Source of the DNA: Motiliproteus sp036964625
GTDB taxonomy: Bacteria > Pseudomonadota > Gammaproteobacteria > Pseudomonadales > Balneatricaceae
DNA length: 64,000 nt
Assembly (NCBI GenBank): GCA_036964625.1
Contig: JBALTG010000001.1
Location: 1 to 64,000, forward strand
Direction of reading: 5' to 3'
Part shown: one piece after another, positions 16,437 through 24,714 of the stretch
Layout: each line of letters opens with the position of its first letter
How positions within the stretch are numbered: position 1 is the first letter of the stretch
Position numbers and translations under genes: made by a program
Notes under the pieces: generated by a model
What the model saw: only the letters and a program-made list of their open reading frames with translations
Database searches by the model: none
Told to the model about the DNA's origin: nothing

Positions 16437-17525
16437 ATGAAGCAAGGTATAAAAAAGCTGTTGGCTGTGACGGCTGGTGTGACGGCGCTAGTGATGGGCT
16501 TGGTGGTGTCGGGCCTGGCGCTGGCGGAAACCAAAGTCGGCTTTGTCTACGTGGGACCGGTGGGTGACCACGGTTGGAGCTACCGGCATGATCAGGGGCG
16601 TATTGCGATCGAGAAGGCGCTGGGTGATCAGGTGAAAACCAGTTTCGTGGAAAGTGTTAAAGAGGGGCCTGATGCTCAGCGGGTGATCCGTAAGCTCGCC
16701 GCTAGCGGTCATGATCTGATCTTTACCACCTCGTTCGGCTTTATGAACCCTACCCATAAGGTGGCTAAAAAATTCAAAAAGGTGAAGTTCGAGCACGCGA
16801 CCGGCTATAAGCGCGCGGCTAATGTCAGCACTTATGCGGCGCGCTTTTATGAGGGGCGTTATGTGGTCGGTACTCTGGCGGGACGAATGACCCAAAGTAA
16901 CGTGATCGGCTACGTGGCCTCCTTCCCTATTCCCGAGGTGGTGCGCGGCATCAATGCGACGATTCGGGCGGCACGCGCAGTCAATCCCGAGGTGACACTC
17001 AAGGTGGTCTGGGTTAACTCCTGGTATGACCCGGGTAAAGAGGCGGATGCCGCCAAGACGTTGGTGGATCAGGGTGCGGATATCATCATGCAGCATACCG
17101 ACAGTCCGGCGCCGCTGCAGGTCGCTGAGCAGCGCGGTGTCTGGGGCGTGGGTCAGGCCTCGGACATGACAGGTTTCGCCCCTAAGGCGCAGTTGACCGC
17201 GATCATTGATAATTGGGATGCGTACTATATCGGCCGCTCCCGGGCCGTCATCGATGGCAGCTGGTCTTCGGCTGATACCTGGGGAGGGATCAAGTCGGGG
17301 ATGGTTGATTTTGCCCCCTATAACGCCGCGATTCCGGCTGAGTTTGTTGCCGAGGCTGAAAAGATTAAGAGCGCGATTGCTGCGGGCGCATTGCACCCGT
17401 TCGCAGGTCCTGTGATTAGCCAGGGTGGTGAACAGGTCATCCCGGCAGGGCAGGTGCTGGATGATACTGCGCTTGCGGGCATGAACTATTATGTAGAAGG
17501 TGTTGATGGCAGCCTGCCGCAGTAA
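16437..17525 (+). CDS. BMP-family substrate-binding protein
   Basis: This 362-residue periplasmic binding protein of the Med/BmpA (PnrA-like) family is the receptor for the ABC importer. It has an N-terminal signal peptide (about residues 1-30, ending VSGLALA) with no lipobox Cys, so it should be free in the periplasm. The mature part begins ETKVGFVYVGPVGDHGWSY, typical of the family. An AGGAG site lies about 6 bp before ATG 16437. The family binds purine nucleosides and related compounds; exact specificity cannot be read from the sequence. Confidence 0.9.
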   Translation: MKQGIKKLLAVTAGVTALVMGLVVSGLALAETKVGFVYVGPVGDHGWSYRHDQGRIAIEKALGDQVKTSFVESVKEGPDAQRVIRKLAASGHDLIFTTSFGFMNPTHKVAKKFKKVKFEHATGYKRAANVSTYAARFYEGRYVVGTLAGRMTQSNVIGYVASFPIPEVVRGINATIRAARAVNPEVTLKVVWVNSWYDPGKEADAAKTLVDQGADIIMQHTDSPAPLQVAEQRGVWGVGQASDMTGFAPKAQLTAIIDNWDAYYIGRSRAVIDGSWSSADTWGGIKSGMVDFAPYNAAIPAEFVAEAEKIKSAIAAGALHPFAGPVISQGGEQVIPAGQVLDDTALAGMNYYVEGVDGSLPQ

Positions 17526-17585
17526 GGAGGCGTAAGTGGGCCCTGCTCCGAATTACGGGCGGGGCTGTTGACTGGAGGTGGCTAA

Positions 17586-18593
17586 GTGGATCAGTTTATC
17601 CGCGACCTGCCTAAGGCAGAGTTGCATATCCATATCGAAGGTTCGCTCGAACCTGAAATGCTGTTTAGGCTTGCCGAGCGCAACGGTATCCCGCTGCATT
17701 TTGCAGATGTCGATGCGCTGCGGCGCGCCTACCATTTTGACCACCTGCAGGGCTTTCTCGCTCTCTATTATCAGGGCATGGGGGTGCTCCGGACCGAGCA
17801 GGATTTCTATGATCTGACCCGCGCCTACCTTGATCGGGCGCATCGGGAGCGGGTGCTGCGGACCGAGATGTTCTTTGATCCGCAAGCACATGTCGTGCGT
17901 GGCGTTGAGTTGGCCAGGGTGGTTGATGGCATCAGTGGCGCGATGGCCGATGCGCAACGCGAGTGGGGGCTCAGCAGTGGGCTGATCTTTTCATTTCTGC
18001 GCCATCTGCCGGTCGCGGATGCGGAGGCGATCTTTGAACAGGCGTTGCCGCTGCTGGATCGGTTTATTGCGGTGGGGCTGGACTCGTCGGAGCGCGGCAA
18101 CCCACCGGGCCCCTTTGCCGCGCTCTACCAGCGCGCGCGCGGACAGGGCTTGTTTACGGTGGCGCATGCCGGTGAAGAGGGCCCTGGCGACTATGTTTGG
18201 CAGGCGCTGGAGCGCTTGAAGGTGAACCGTATCGATCACGGCAACCGGGCGCTAGAGGATGAGGCGTTGGTGCAGGAATTGGTCAGGCGGCAGACCCCGC
18301 TGACCCTCTGTCCGCTATCGAACCTGGCGTTAGGCGGGGTCGGTGACCTGAGCGCGCATCCGTTAAAGCAGATGCTGGACCTGGGGCTTAATGTCTCGGT
18401 TCACTCCGATGATCCGGCGTATTTCGGGGGGTATATTAACGCCAATTACAGCGCGGCAGCGGCAGCCCTGGTCTTAGAGCGGCCGCAGCTACTGCAGCTG
18501 GCGCGTAACAGTTTTAACGCCGCCTTCGCCTCTCCCGAGCGGGTTGAGGGCTGGTTGAGCCAGCTCGATGAATATTCTCGTCATCAGACTTAA
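17586..18593 (+). CDS. Adenosine-deaminase-family enzyme, probably adenine deaminase
   Basis: This 335-residue amidohydrolase has metal-binding HIH (His14, His16 in LPKAELHIHIEGSLEPE), the catalytic stretch HAGEEGP, the VNRIDHG motif and HSDDPAYFGGY. The phrases GLDSSERGNPP and DDPAYFGGY resemble the Pseudomonas/yeast Aah1-type adenine deaminase branch more than classical adenosine deaminase, so adenine to hypoxanthine is the likelier reaction. It starts with GTG at 17586 behind GGAGG (7-bp spacing). It follows the BMP transporter by 60 bp, which fits purine uptake followed by deamination. Confidence 0.88.
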   Translation: MDQFIRDLPKAELHIHIEGSLEPEMLFRLAERNGIPLHFADVDALRRAYHFDHLQGFLALYYQGMGVLRTEQDFYDLTRAYLDRAHRERVLRTEMFFDPQAHVVRGVELARVVDGISGAMADAQREWGLSSGLIFSFLRHLPVADAEAIFEQALPLLDRFIAVGLDSSERGNPPGPFAALYQRARGQGLFTVAHAGEEGPGDYVWQALERLKVNRIDHGNRALEDEALVQELVRRQTPLTLCPLSNLALGGVGDLSAHPLKQMLDLGLNVSVHSDDPAYFGGYINANYSAAAAALVLERPQLLQLARNSFNAAFASPERVEGWLSQLDEYSRHQT

Positions 18594-18703
18594 AAACCCT
18601 CTGGTCAGTCGCAGCTAAGTGGATTAGAATCCCGCACCTCCCATTTCTATCATCCGCGTGGATTAAGCTCCCGAGGAATCCTTCCTCTGTGACTTAATTG
18701 CAG

Positions 18704-18732
18704 TTGCGCTATTCTCGTCCAACGCGTACACT
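18704..18732 (+). promoter_or_regulatory. Candidate promoter of the S10 operon
   Basis: TTGCGC (18704-18709) and TACACT (18727-18732) are separated by 17 bp, upstream of a leader that contains a CCC/GGGG hairpin near 18740. This would give a leader of about 60 nt before rpsJ. Match quality is moderate. Confidence 0.45.
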
Positions 18733-18798
18733 TCCGTACCCTTTTTGTAGGGGTGGCATATTTTTGCCGTTTTAATTCCATTTGGAGTTGTGATCGAA

Positions 18799-19110
18799 AT
18801 GCAAAACCAGAAAATCCGAATTCGATTGAAGGCTTTTGATCATCGCTTGATTGACGCTTCCACTCAGGAAATCGTTGATACAGCCAAGCGTACCGGCGCG
18901 CAAGTGCGTGGCCCGATCCCTCTCCCGACTCGTAAGGAGCGCTTTACAGTACTGACCTCACCACACGTGAATAAAGATGCACGTGACCAGTATGAGATCC
19001 GTACTCACAAGCGCGTTCTAGACATCGTTGAGCCGACTGAAAAAACAGTCGACGCATTGATGAAGCTAGATCTTGCAGCGGGCGTTGATGTTCAAATTAG
19101 CCTGGGCTAA
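18799..19110 (+). CDS. rpsJ: 30S ribosomal protein S10
   Basis: S10 is a 30S head protein and, as NusE, a transcription antitermination factor. The 103-residue product starts MQNQKIRIRLKAFDHRLID, which fixes ATG 18799; an in-frame GTG nine bases earlier is not supported by the family. It is the first gene of the S10 operon. Here it follows a purine salvage gene instead of the usual tuf/str operon. Confidence 0.97.
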   Translation: MQNQKIRIRLKAFDHRLIDASTQEIVDTAKRTGAQVRGPIPLPTRKERFTVLTSPHVNKDARDQYEIRTHKRVLDIVEPTEKTVDALMKLDLAAGVDVQISLG

Positions 19111-19119
19111 TAATCGATA

Positions 19120-19133
19120 AGCGCTTCGGCGCT
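19120..19133 (+). other. UUCG tetraloop hairpin in the rpsJ-rplC gap
   Basis: AGCGC-TTCG-GCGCT forms a short, very stable stem capped by a UUCG tetraloop, inside the unusually long 107-bp rpsJ-rplC gap. No T-tract follows, so mRNA stability or pausing is likelier than termination. Confidence 0.6.
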
Positions 19134-19217
19134 ATATAAGTTTAAGTAGAGGAATGCTCTGTGAAGGGCAGCCGTAGTGGGTTAAAGCCCCGTACTCAAC
19201 TGGCAAGAGGTTTAAAT

Positions 19218-19856
19218 ATGACTATTGGTTTAGTCGGACGGAAAGCGGGGATGACCCGCGTATTCACTGATGATGGTGTATCCGTGCCAGTCACGGTCAT
19301 CGAAGTGGAACCGAACCGTGTGACCCAGCTGAAGACAGTCGATGTCGACGGCTATAGCGCATTCCAGATCACTCTGGGCGCTAAGAAAGCTTCACGTGTT
19401 ACTAAGCCTGCGGCGGGTCATTTCGCCAAGGCTAGTACCGAAGCGGGTCGCGGTTTATGGGAGTTTCGCTTGGCAGATGGCGAAGAAGTTCAGGTTGGAG
19501 ATCAGTTGACTGTTACGACTTTTGAAGTCGGGCAGAAAGTTGACGTGACCGGCAGATCTAAAGGTAAAGGTTTTCAGGGCGGTGTTAAGCGCTGGAACTT
19601 TGCTATGCAGGATGCCACTCACGGTAACTCAATCTCTCACCGTGCTCCTGGTTCCATTGGTCAGTGTCAAACCCCTGGACGTGTATTCAAGGGTAAGAAG
19701 ATGGCTGGTCACATGGGTGATGAGAATGTCACTGTGCAGACTCTGGAAGTCGTTCGCGTAGACGTAGAACGTAACCTGCTCCTGATTAAGGGTGCGGTTC
19801 CGGGTTGTGCTGGCGGTGATGTGATTGTTAAACCAGCGGTTAAAACGCGCGGCTAA
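19218..19856 (+). CDS. rplC: 50S ribosomal protein L3
   Basis: L3 is an early-assembly 50S protein near the peptidyl transferase centre. The 212-residue product starts MTIGLVGRKAGMTRVF at ATG 19218, with AAGAGG 7 bp upstream; the open frame extends earlier but without family support. The loop GSIGQCQTPGRVFKGKKM contains the glutamine that PrmB methylates in enteric bacteria. Confidence 0.96.
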   Translation: MTIGLVGRKAGMTRVFTDDGVSVPVTVIEVEPNRVTQLKTVDVDGYSAFQITLGAKKASRVTKPAAGHFAKASTEAGRGLWEFRLADGEEVQVGDQLTVTTFEVGQKVDVTGRSKGKGFQGGVKRWNFAMQDATHGNSISHRAPGSIGQCQTPGRVFKGKKMAGHMGDENVTVQTLEVVRVDVERNLLLIKGAVPGCAGGDVIVKPAVKTRG

Positions 19857-19867
19857 GGGGGATGACA

Positions 19868-20473
19868 ATGAATCTTACTATTGCAGGCGCTAGCGGCTCG
19901 GTCGAAGTTTCCGAGCTGGCCTTTGGTAAAGAGTTTAACGAAGCACTGGTTCACCAGGTCGTTACTGCCTATTTGGCAGGTGCGCGTCAGGGTACTCGTG
20001 CTCAGAAAACCCGCGCAGAAGTGCGTGGTGGTGGTGCTAAGCCTTGGCGTCAAAAAGGCACCGGTCGTGCTCGTGCAGGTACTATCCGCAGCCCAATCTG
20101 GCGCTCCGGTGGTGTGACCTTTGCAGCGAAGCCGCAAGATCATTCGCAAAAAGTTAACAAGAAGATGTATCGCGCTGCGATACGTTGCATCTTCTCTGAG
20201 CTGGTACGTCAGGATCGTTTGGTTGTGGTTGAAGAGCTTAAGCTCGAGGCCCCTAAGACCAAACTGATGGTTGCCAAGCTGAAAGAGATGGATCTGGCTA
20301 ATGTTCTGATCGTCACCGAAGGTGTTGATCTGGATCTTTATCTGGCTGCGCGTAACCTGCCTAGAGTTAATGTGTTGGATGCTGCGGCAATCGACCCAGT
20401 AAGTCTGGTTGGTAGCGATAAGGTGCTGGTAACTGTTGCTGCACTGAAGAAAATTGAGGAGATGTTGGGATGA
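19868..20473 (+). CDS. rplD: 50S ribosomal protein L4
   Basis: L4 binds 23S rRNA at the exit tunnel and in enterics represses its own operon. The 201-residue product shows FNEALVHQVVTAYLAGARQGT and PWRQKGTGRARAGTIRSP, a near-perfect match to the family. ATG 19868 is preferred over 19862 because GGGGG then lies 7 bp upstream and the length equals the family's. It overlaps rplW by 4 bp. Confidence 0.95.
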   Translation: MNLTIAGASGSVEVSELAFGKEFNEALVHQVVTAYLAGARQGTRAQKTRAEVRGGGAKPWRQKGTGRARAGTIRSPIWRSGGVTFAAKPQDHSQKVNKKMYRAAIRCIFSELVRQDRLVVVEELKLEAPKTKLMVAKLKEMDLANVLIVTEGVDLDLYLAARNLPRVNVLDAAAIDPVSLVGSDKVLVTVAALKKIEEMLG

Positions 20474-20763
20474 ACCAAGAGCGCATCTTCAAAGTTCTGT
20501 TAGGCCCACATATCTCTGAGAAGGCGACGATCGTTGCCGAAGATGCTCAGCAGGTTGTTTTCCGCGTGGCGTCTGATGCGACTAAGCCTGAGATAAAGAA
20601 GGCTGTCGAGCAGTTGTTCGAAGTTAAGGTTGCGAGTGTTCGTGTGCTGAACGTTAAGGGTAAAACCAAGCGTACCGCGCATGGCATGGGGCAGCGTAAG
20701 AGCATCCGCAAAGCTTATGTTCGTTTGGCTGAAGGCCATGACATCGACTTCGTCGGCGAATAA
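20470..20763 (+). CDS. rplW: 50S ribosomal protein L23
   Basis: L23 sits at the tunnel exit and docks trigger factor and SRP. The 97-residue product contains LLGPHISEKATIVAED, the family signature region, and NVKGKTKRTAHGMGQRKSIRKAYV. The start codon overlaps the rplD stop (ATGA), implying coupled translation. Confidence 0.96.
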   Translation: MNQERIFKVLLGPHISEKATIVAEDAQQVVFRVASDATKPEIKKAVEQLFEVKVASVRVLNVKGKTKRTAHGMGQRKSIRKAYVRLAEGHDIDFVGE

Positions 20764-20776
20764 GGGAGGCTAACAA

Positions 20777-21604
20777 ATGGCTATTGTTAAATGTAAACCG
20801 ACCTCGCCTGGCCGTCGCCATGTGGTTAAGGTTGTAAATACCGATCTGCACAAAGGAGCGCCTCACGCGCCTTTGCTGGAGAGTCAGTCCAAGTCTGGCG
20901 GTCGTAACAATAACGGCCGTATCACTACCCGTCATATCGGTGGTGGTCATAAGCAGCATTATCGTATTGTCGATTTTAAGCGTAACAAGGACGGCATTCC
21001 TGCTGTTGTTGAGCGTTTGGAATACGATCCAAACCGTACCGCTAACATCGCCCTGCTGAAATATGCTGACGGTGAGCGTCGTTACATCATTGCTGCTAAA
21101 GGTATGCAGGCAGGTGATCAGATCTTATCTGGTGCCGGCGCTGATATTAAAGCAGGCAACGCGCTGCCATTGCGGAATATTCCTCTGGGTAGTGTGATTC
21201 ACTGTATCGAGCTTAAGCCTGGCAAGGGTGCGCAGATGGTGCGTAGTGCTGGTGCTTCTGCGCAGCTGGTTGCGCGTGAGGGTGCTCATGCAACCTTGCG
21301 TTTGCGTTCCGGTGAAATGCGTAAGGTCCTGGTTGATTGTCGCGCTACGCTGGGTGAGGTCGGTAACGGCGAGCACTCTCTGCGTAACCTGGGTAAGGCT
21401 GGAGCCAGTCGTTGGCGTGGCGTTCGTCCCACCGTTCGCGGTGTTGCGATGAACCCGGTTGATCACCCGCATGGTGGTGGTGAAGGTCGTACCTCTGGTG
21501 GCCGTCATCCCGTATCTCCATGGGGCGTTCCGACCAAGGGCTACAAAACTCGTAAGAACAAGCGTACCGATAAGCTTATCGTACGTCGTCGTTCTAAGAA
21601 ATAA
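20777..21604 (+). CDS. rplB: 50S ribosomal protein L2
   Basis: L2 is one of the most conserved 50S proteins, required for subunit joining and peptidyl transfer. The 275-residue product begins MAIVKCKPTSPGRRHVVKV and carries the signature NPVDHPHGGGEGR with the conserved His. GGGAGG precedes the start. Confidence 0.97.
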   Translation: MAIVKCKPTSPGRRHVVKVVNTDLHKGAPHAPLLESQSKSGGRNNNGRITTRHIGGGHKQHYRIVDFKRNKDGIPAVVERLEYDPNRTANIALLKYADGERRYIIAAKGMQAGDQILSGAGADIKAGNALPLRNIPLGSVIHCIELKPGKGAQMVRSAGASAQLVAREGAHATLRLRSGEMRKVLVDCRATLGEVGNGEHSLRNLGKAGASRWRGVRPTVRGVAMNPVDHPHGGGEGRTSGGRHPVSPWGVPTKGYKTRKNKRTDKLIVRRRSKK

Positions 21605-21628
21605 AATACTGAATTCGAGGTAACGGCT

Positions 21629-21904
21629 GTGCCACGTTCACTTAAGAAAGGTCCTTTTATAGACCTTCACTTGATGAAGAAGGTTGAGGCTGCCATCGAG
21701 AAGGGCGACCGTAAGCCAATCAAGACTTGGTCTCGTCGCTCTACGATCTTCCCGAACTTTGTCGGGTTGACGATTGCAGTCCATAACGGACGCCAACATG
21801 TTCCTGTCTTCGTGACTGAAGACATGGTAGGTCATAAGCTGGGTGAGTTTTCTGTTACCCGCACCTACCGCGGGCATGCTGCTGATAAGAAAGCGAAGCG
21901 TTAG
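21629..21904 (+). CDS. rpsS: 30S ribosomal protein S19
   Basis: S19 contacts tRNA in the 30S head. The 91-residue product begins PRSLKKGPFIDLHL and contains ITVHNGR-like and GHKLGEFSVTRTYRGH stretches typical of the family. It starts with GTG, with GAGG about 10 bp upstream. Confidence 0.96.
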   Translation: MPRSLKKGPFIDLHLMKKVEAAIEKGDRKPIKTWSRRSTIFPNFVGLTIAVHNGRQHVPVFVTEDMVGHKLGEFSVTRTYRGHAADKKAKR

Positions 21905-21918
21905 GCGAGGATATAGAG

Positions 21919-22251
21919 ATGGAAGTAGCCGCTAAATTAAAAGGCGCTCGCTTATCCGCGCAGAAAGCTCGCTTAGTAGCGAACCAGATCCGCGGTAAGT
22001 CTGTTGATGAAGCCCTGAATCTCCTGACTTTCAGCCCCAAAAAGGGTGCTGCAATCATGAAGAAAGTGCTGGAGTCGGCAATTGCTAACGCCGAGCACAA
22101 TGAAGGCGCTGATGTTGATGAGCTAAAGGTATCCACCATATTTGTGGATGAAGGTGTGACCATGAAGCGCATTAAGCCGCGTGCCAAGGGTCGTGCTGAT
22201 CGTGTCCTGAAGCGTTCTTGTCACATCACCGTCAAGGTTGCAGAGAGCTAG
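21919..22251 (+). CDS. rplV: 50S ribosomal protein L22
   Basis: L22 lines the nascent-peptide tunnel with its extended beta hairpin, a site of macrolide resistance mutations. The 110-residue product shows LSAQKARLVANQIRGKSV and the hairpin region MKRIKPRAKGRADRVLKRS. It is 14 bp after rpsS and 10 bp before rpsC. Confidence 0.96.
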   Translation: MEVAAKLKGARLSAQKARLVANQIRGKSVDEALNLLTFSPKKGAAIMKKVLESAIANAEHNEGADVDELKVSTIFVDEGVTMKRIKPRAKGRADRVLKRSCHITVKVAES

Positions 22252-22261
22252 GAGATAAACC

Positions 22262-22948
22262 ATGGGTCATAAAATACATCCGACAGGTTATCGACTTGGT
22301 ATTGTTAAGGACCATACATCGGTCTGGTACGCGAGTCGCTCTACCTATGCTAAAAACCTGCTGCAAGATCTGGAGGTGCGTAAGTATCTTCAGGACAAGC
22401 TGAAGGCAGCGTCTGTTAGCCGCATCGAGATTGAACGTCCTGCGCAGAATGCGCGTATTACTATCCATACCGCACGTCCGGGTATTGTGATTGGTAAGAA
22501 AGGCGATGATGTTGAAAAGTTGCGTACCGCTATCACTAACATGATGGGTGTGCCGGTTCAGATCAACATTGAAGAGATTCGTAAGCCAGAGCTGGATGCG
22601 CTACTGGTCGCTCAAGGCGTTGCGAGTCAGCTTGAGCGTCGTGTGATGTTCCGTCGTGCGATGAAGCGCGCGGTTCAGAACGCTATGCGTCTGGGCGCAA
22701 AGGGTATCAAGGTTCAGGTTGGTGGTCGTTTGGGAGGAGCTGAAATTGCTCGTTCTGAGTGGTATCGCGAAGGCCGAGTACCTCTACACACCCTACGTGC
22801 CGATATCGATTACGGCACTTACGAAGCTCATACAACCTACGGCATCATTGGTGTCAAGGTATGGATCTTCAAGGGTGAGGTTTTGGGTGGTATCGAGCAG
22901 GTTCGTGCTCAGAAAGATGCCGCTGCAAAGAAAAAAGCTGCTAAGTAG
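22262..22948 (+). CDS. rpsC: 30S ribosomal protein S3
   Basis: S3 forms part of the mRNA entry helicase site. The 228-residue product begins MGHKIHPTGYRLGI and has the KH domain stretch ITIHTARPGIVIGKKGDDVEKL and the C-terminal region GAEIARSEWYREGRVPLHTLRADIDY. The length and the Lys/Ala-rich tail are usual. Confidence 0.97.
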   Translation: MGHKIHPTGYRLGIVKDHTSVWYASRSTYAKNLLQDLEVRKYLQDKLKAASVSRIEIERPAQNARITIHTARPGIVIGKKGDDVEKLRTAITNMMGVPVQINIEEIRKPELDALLVAQGVASQLERRVMFRRAMKRAVQNAMRLGAKGIKVQVGGRLGGAEIARSEWYREGRVPLHTLRADIDYGTYEAHTTYGIIGVKVWIFKGEVLGGIEQVRAQKDAAAKKKAAK

Positions 22949-22959
22949 AGGGTACGTCA

Positions 22960-23373
22960 ATGCTACAACCTAAGCGTACAAAATACCGCAAGATGATGAA
23001 GGGCCGTAACCGCGGCCTGGCAGAACGCGGAAGTAAAGTAAGCTTTGGCGAATTCGGACTCAAGGCTACAGGCCGCGGTCGCATCACTGCTCGGCAGATT
23101 GAGGCGGCACGTCGTGCTATGACTCGTCACGTCAAGCGTGGCGGTAAAATCTGGATTCGTGTTTTTCCCGACAAGCCTATTACCGGTAAGCCTCTGGAAG
23201 TTCGTCAGGGTAAAGGTAAGGGTAACGTCGAATATTGGGTAGCTCAGATTCAGCCTGGAAGGGTTTTGTTTGAGATGGAAGGTGTGCCTGAGCAGTTGGC
23301 TGCTGAAGCCTTTGCTCTGGCTTCTGCCAAGCTACCTTTGGCGACAACCATTGTTAAGCGGACGGTGATGTAA
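22960..23373 (+). CDS. rplP: 50S ribosomal protein L16
   Basis: L16 organises the A-site region of the 50S subunit. The 137-residue product starts MLQPKRTKYRKMMKGRNRG and contains RQIEAARRAMTRHVKRGGKIWIR with the usual basic N-terminus. The stop overlaps the rpmC start by one base (TAATG). Confidence 0.97.
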   Translation: MLQPKRTKYRKMMKGRNRGLAERGSKVSFGEFGLKATGRGRITARQIEAARRAMTRHVKRGGKIWIRVFPDKPITGKPLEVRQGKGKGNVEYWVAQIQPGRVLFEMEGVPEQLAAEAFALASAKLPLATTIVKRTVM

Positions 23374-23564
23374 TGAACACTGTTGAATTACGTGAAAAGT
23401 CCGTAGATGAGCTAAATCAAGAGCTGCTGGGTCTGCTTAAGGAACAGTTCAATCTGCGGATGCAGAAGAGTTCTGGTCAGCTAGCGCAGTCCCATCTGGT
23501 GGGTAATGTGCGTCGTGACATTGCTCGGGTCAAAACAGTGCTGAACGAGAAGGCAGGTAACTAA
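23373..23564 (+). CDS. rpmC: 50S ribosomal protein L29
   Basis: L29 is a small two-helix protein near the tunnel exit. The 63-residue product shows ELREKSVDELNQELLGLLKEQFNLRMQ and the conserved QSHLVGNVRRDIARVKTVL. Translation should be coupled to rplP through the one-base overlap. Confidence 0.96.
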   Translation: MNTVELREKSVDELNQELLGLLKEQFNLRMQKSSGQLAQSHLVGNVRRDIARVKTVLNEKAGN

Positions 23565-23566
23565 GC

Positions 23567-23827
23567 ATGGCAGAGAAATCAATCCGCACTGCAACCGGCC
23601 GTGTTGTTAGTGACAAGATGGATAAGACCATCACGGTACTGATTGAGCGCAAGGAGAAGCATCCTATTTACGGTAAGTACGTAAAGCGCTCTACCAAGCT
23701 ACATGCCCATGATGAGAACAATGAGTGCGGAATGGGGGACTTGGTAGTAGTCAAGGAAACCCGTCCATACTCTAAGTCTAAAACTTGGGCTCTAGTAACA
23801 ATTGAAGAACACGCAGCAAAGGTGTAG
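23567..23827 (+). CDS. rpsQ: 30S ribosomal protein S17
   Basis: S17 is a primary 16S rRNA binder. The 86-residue product contains GRVVSDKMDKTITVLIERKEKHPIYGKYVKRS, the OB-fold core of the family, and ends with a typical IEEHAAKV. It is the last S10-operon gene in the enteric convention. A 71-bp gap with a hairpin follows. Confidence 0.96.
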   Translation: MAEKSIRTATGRVVSDKMDKTITVLIERKEKHPIYGKYVKRSTKLHAHDENNECGMGDLVVVKETRPYSKSKTWALVTIEEHAAKV

Positions 23828-23847
23828 TATACGCGCCTTCGCTCTGA

Positions 23848-23877
23848 ACCTGGATCTCTCTGTAGAGTGGTCCGGGT
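23848..23877 (+). other. Hairpin in the rpsQ-rplN gap
   Basis: ACCTGGATC (23848-23856) pairs with GGTCCGGGT (23869-23877), allowing G-U pairs, and the loop itself contains CTCT/AGAG. It marks the boundary between the S10 and spc gene groups. There is no T-tract; it may be a processing or regulatory element. Confidence 0.5.
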
Positions 23878-23898
23878 CGTGTGTTATGGAGTAAGACG

Positions 23899-24270
23899 AT
23901 GATTCAAACAGAATCGGTACTTGACGTTGCTGATAACAGCGGTGCCAAGCGCGTTCAATGCATTAAGGTACTCGGCGGTTCACATCGTCGTTATGCTCGC
24001 ATTGGCGATATTATTAAAGTTACCGTTAAGGAAGCAATTCCGCGCGGTAAGGTTAAGAAAGGCCAGGTCATGAAGGCTGTGGTTGTGCGTACCAAGAAGG
24101 GTGTTCGTCGCCCCGATGGTTCCATCATCCGCTTCGATGTCAATTCTGCAGTGCTGCTGAACGATGCCAGCGAGCAGATTATTGGTACTCGTATCTTCGG
24201 ACCAGTTACGCGTGAGCTTCGTAATGAGAAGTTCATGAAGATCGTTTCCCTGGCGCCTGAAGTGCTATAA
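23899..24270 (+). CDS. rplN: 50S ribosomal protein L14
   Basis: L14 forms an intersubunit bridge and is the site of silencing-factor RsfS binding. The 123-residue product begins MIQTESVLDVADNSGAKRVQCIKVLGG, fixing ATG 23899 (GGAG about 8 bp upstream); a GTG 18 bases earlier is not supported. First gene of the spc group. Confidence 0.97.
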   Translation: MIQTESVLDVADNSGAKRVQCIKVLGGSHRRYARIGDIIKVTVKEAIPRGKVKKGQVMKAVVVRTKKGVRRPDGSIIRFDVNSAVLLNDASEQIIGTRIFGPVTRELRNEKFMKIVSLAPEVL

Positions 24271-24303
24271 AAACCAAGCTCCGAGTAGCTTGTGTTTATG
24301 TGA

Positions 24304-24342
24304 AACGCTGAGGCCTGATGTGAATCGGGTTCTTGGCGTTTT
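24304..24342 (+). terminator. Attenuator-like hairpin in the rplN-rplX gap
   Basis: AACGCTGAGGCCTGAT can pair, with G-U pairs and small bulges, with the downstream arm ending GGCGTT at 24340, and TTTT closes the structure. It lies in the 110-bp rplN-rplX gap. Since downstream genes are essential, partial termination or mRNA control is likelier than full termination. Confidence 0.5.
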
Positions 24343-24380
24343 GAGCATGAGAAGGTAGTAGGAAAGATAAGGTAATAGCA

Positions 24381-24698
24381 ATGCGCAAGATCAGACGTGA
24401 TGATGAAATAATCGTCATAGCCGGAAGAGATAAGGGTAAGCGCGGTAAAGTGATGAAGATCACTGGCGATGACCGTTATTTTGTTTCCGGCATCAATATG
24501 GTGAAGAAGCATACTAAGCCCAATCCGATGGCTGGCCAAGCTGGCGGCATCGTAGAGAAGGAAGCGCCGATTGCGGCTTCCAATGTAGCGCTGTTTAATG
24601 CGGCTACAGGTAAGGGTGACCGTGTAGGCTTCAAGATCTTGGAAGACGGTACCAAGGTTCGTTATTTTAAATCCAACGGCGAAGTTGTCGGCGGATAA
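24381..24698 (+). CDS. rplX: 50S ribosomal protein L24
   Basis: L24 initiates 50S assembly. The 105-residue product contains the KOW motif IRRDDEIIVIAGRDKGKRGKVMKI and VKKHTKPNPMAGQAGGIVEKE. Family length is 104. It is separated from rplN by an unusually long gap. Confidence 0.96.
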   Translation: MRKIRRDDEIIVIAGRDKGKRGKVMKITGDDRYFVSGINMVKKHTKPNPMAGQAGGIVEKEAPIAASNVALFNAATGKGDRVGFKILEDGTKVRYFKSNGEVVGG

Positions 24699-24714
24699 TA
24701 GGGGAGCAGGTACC

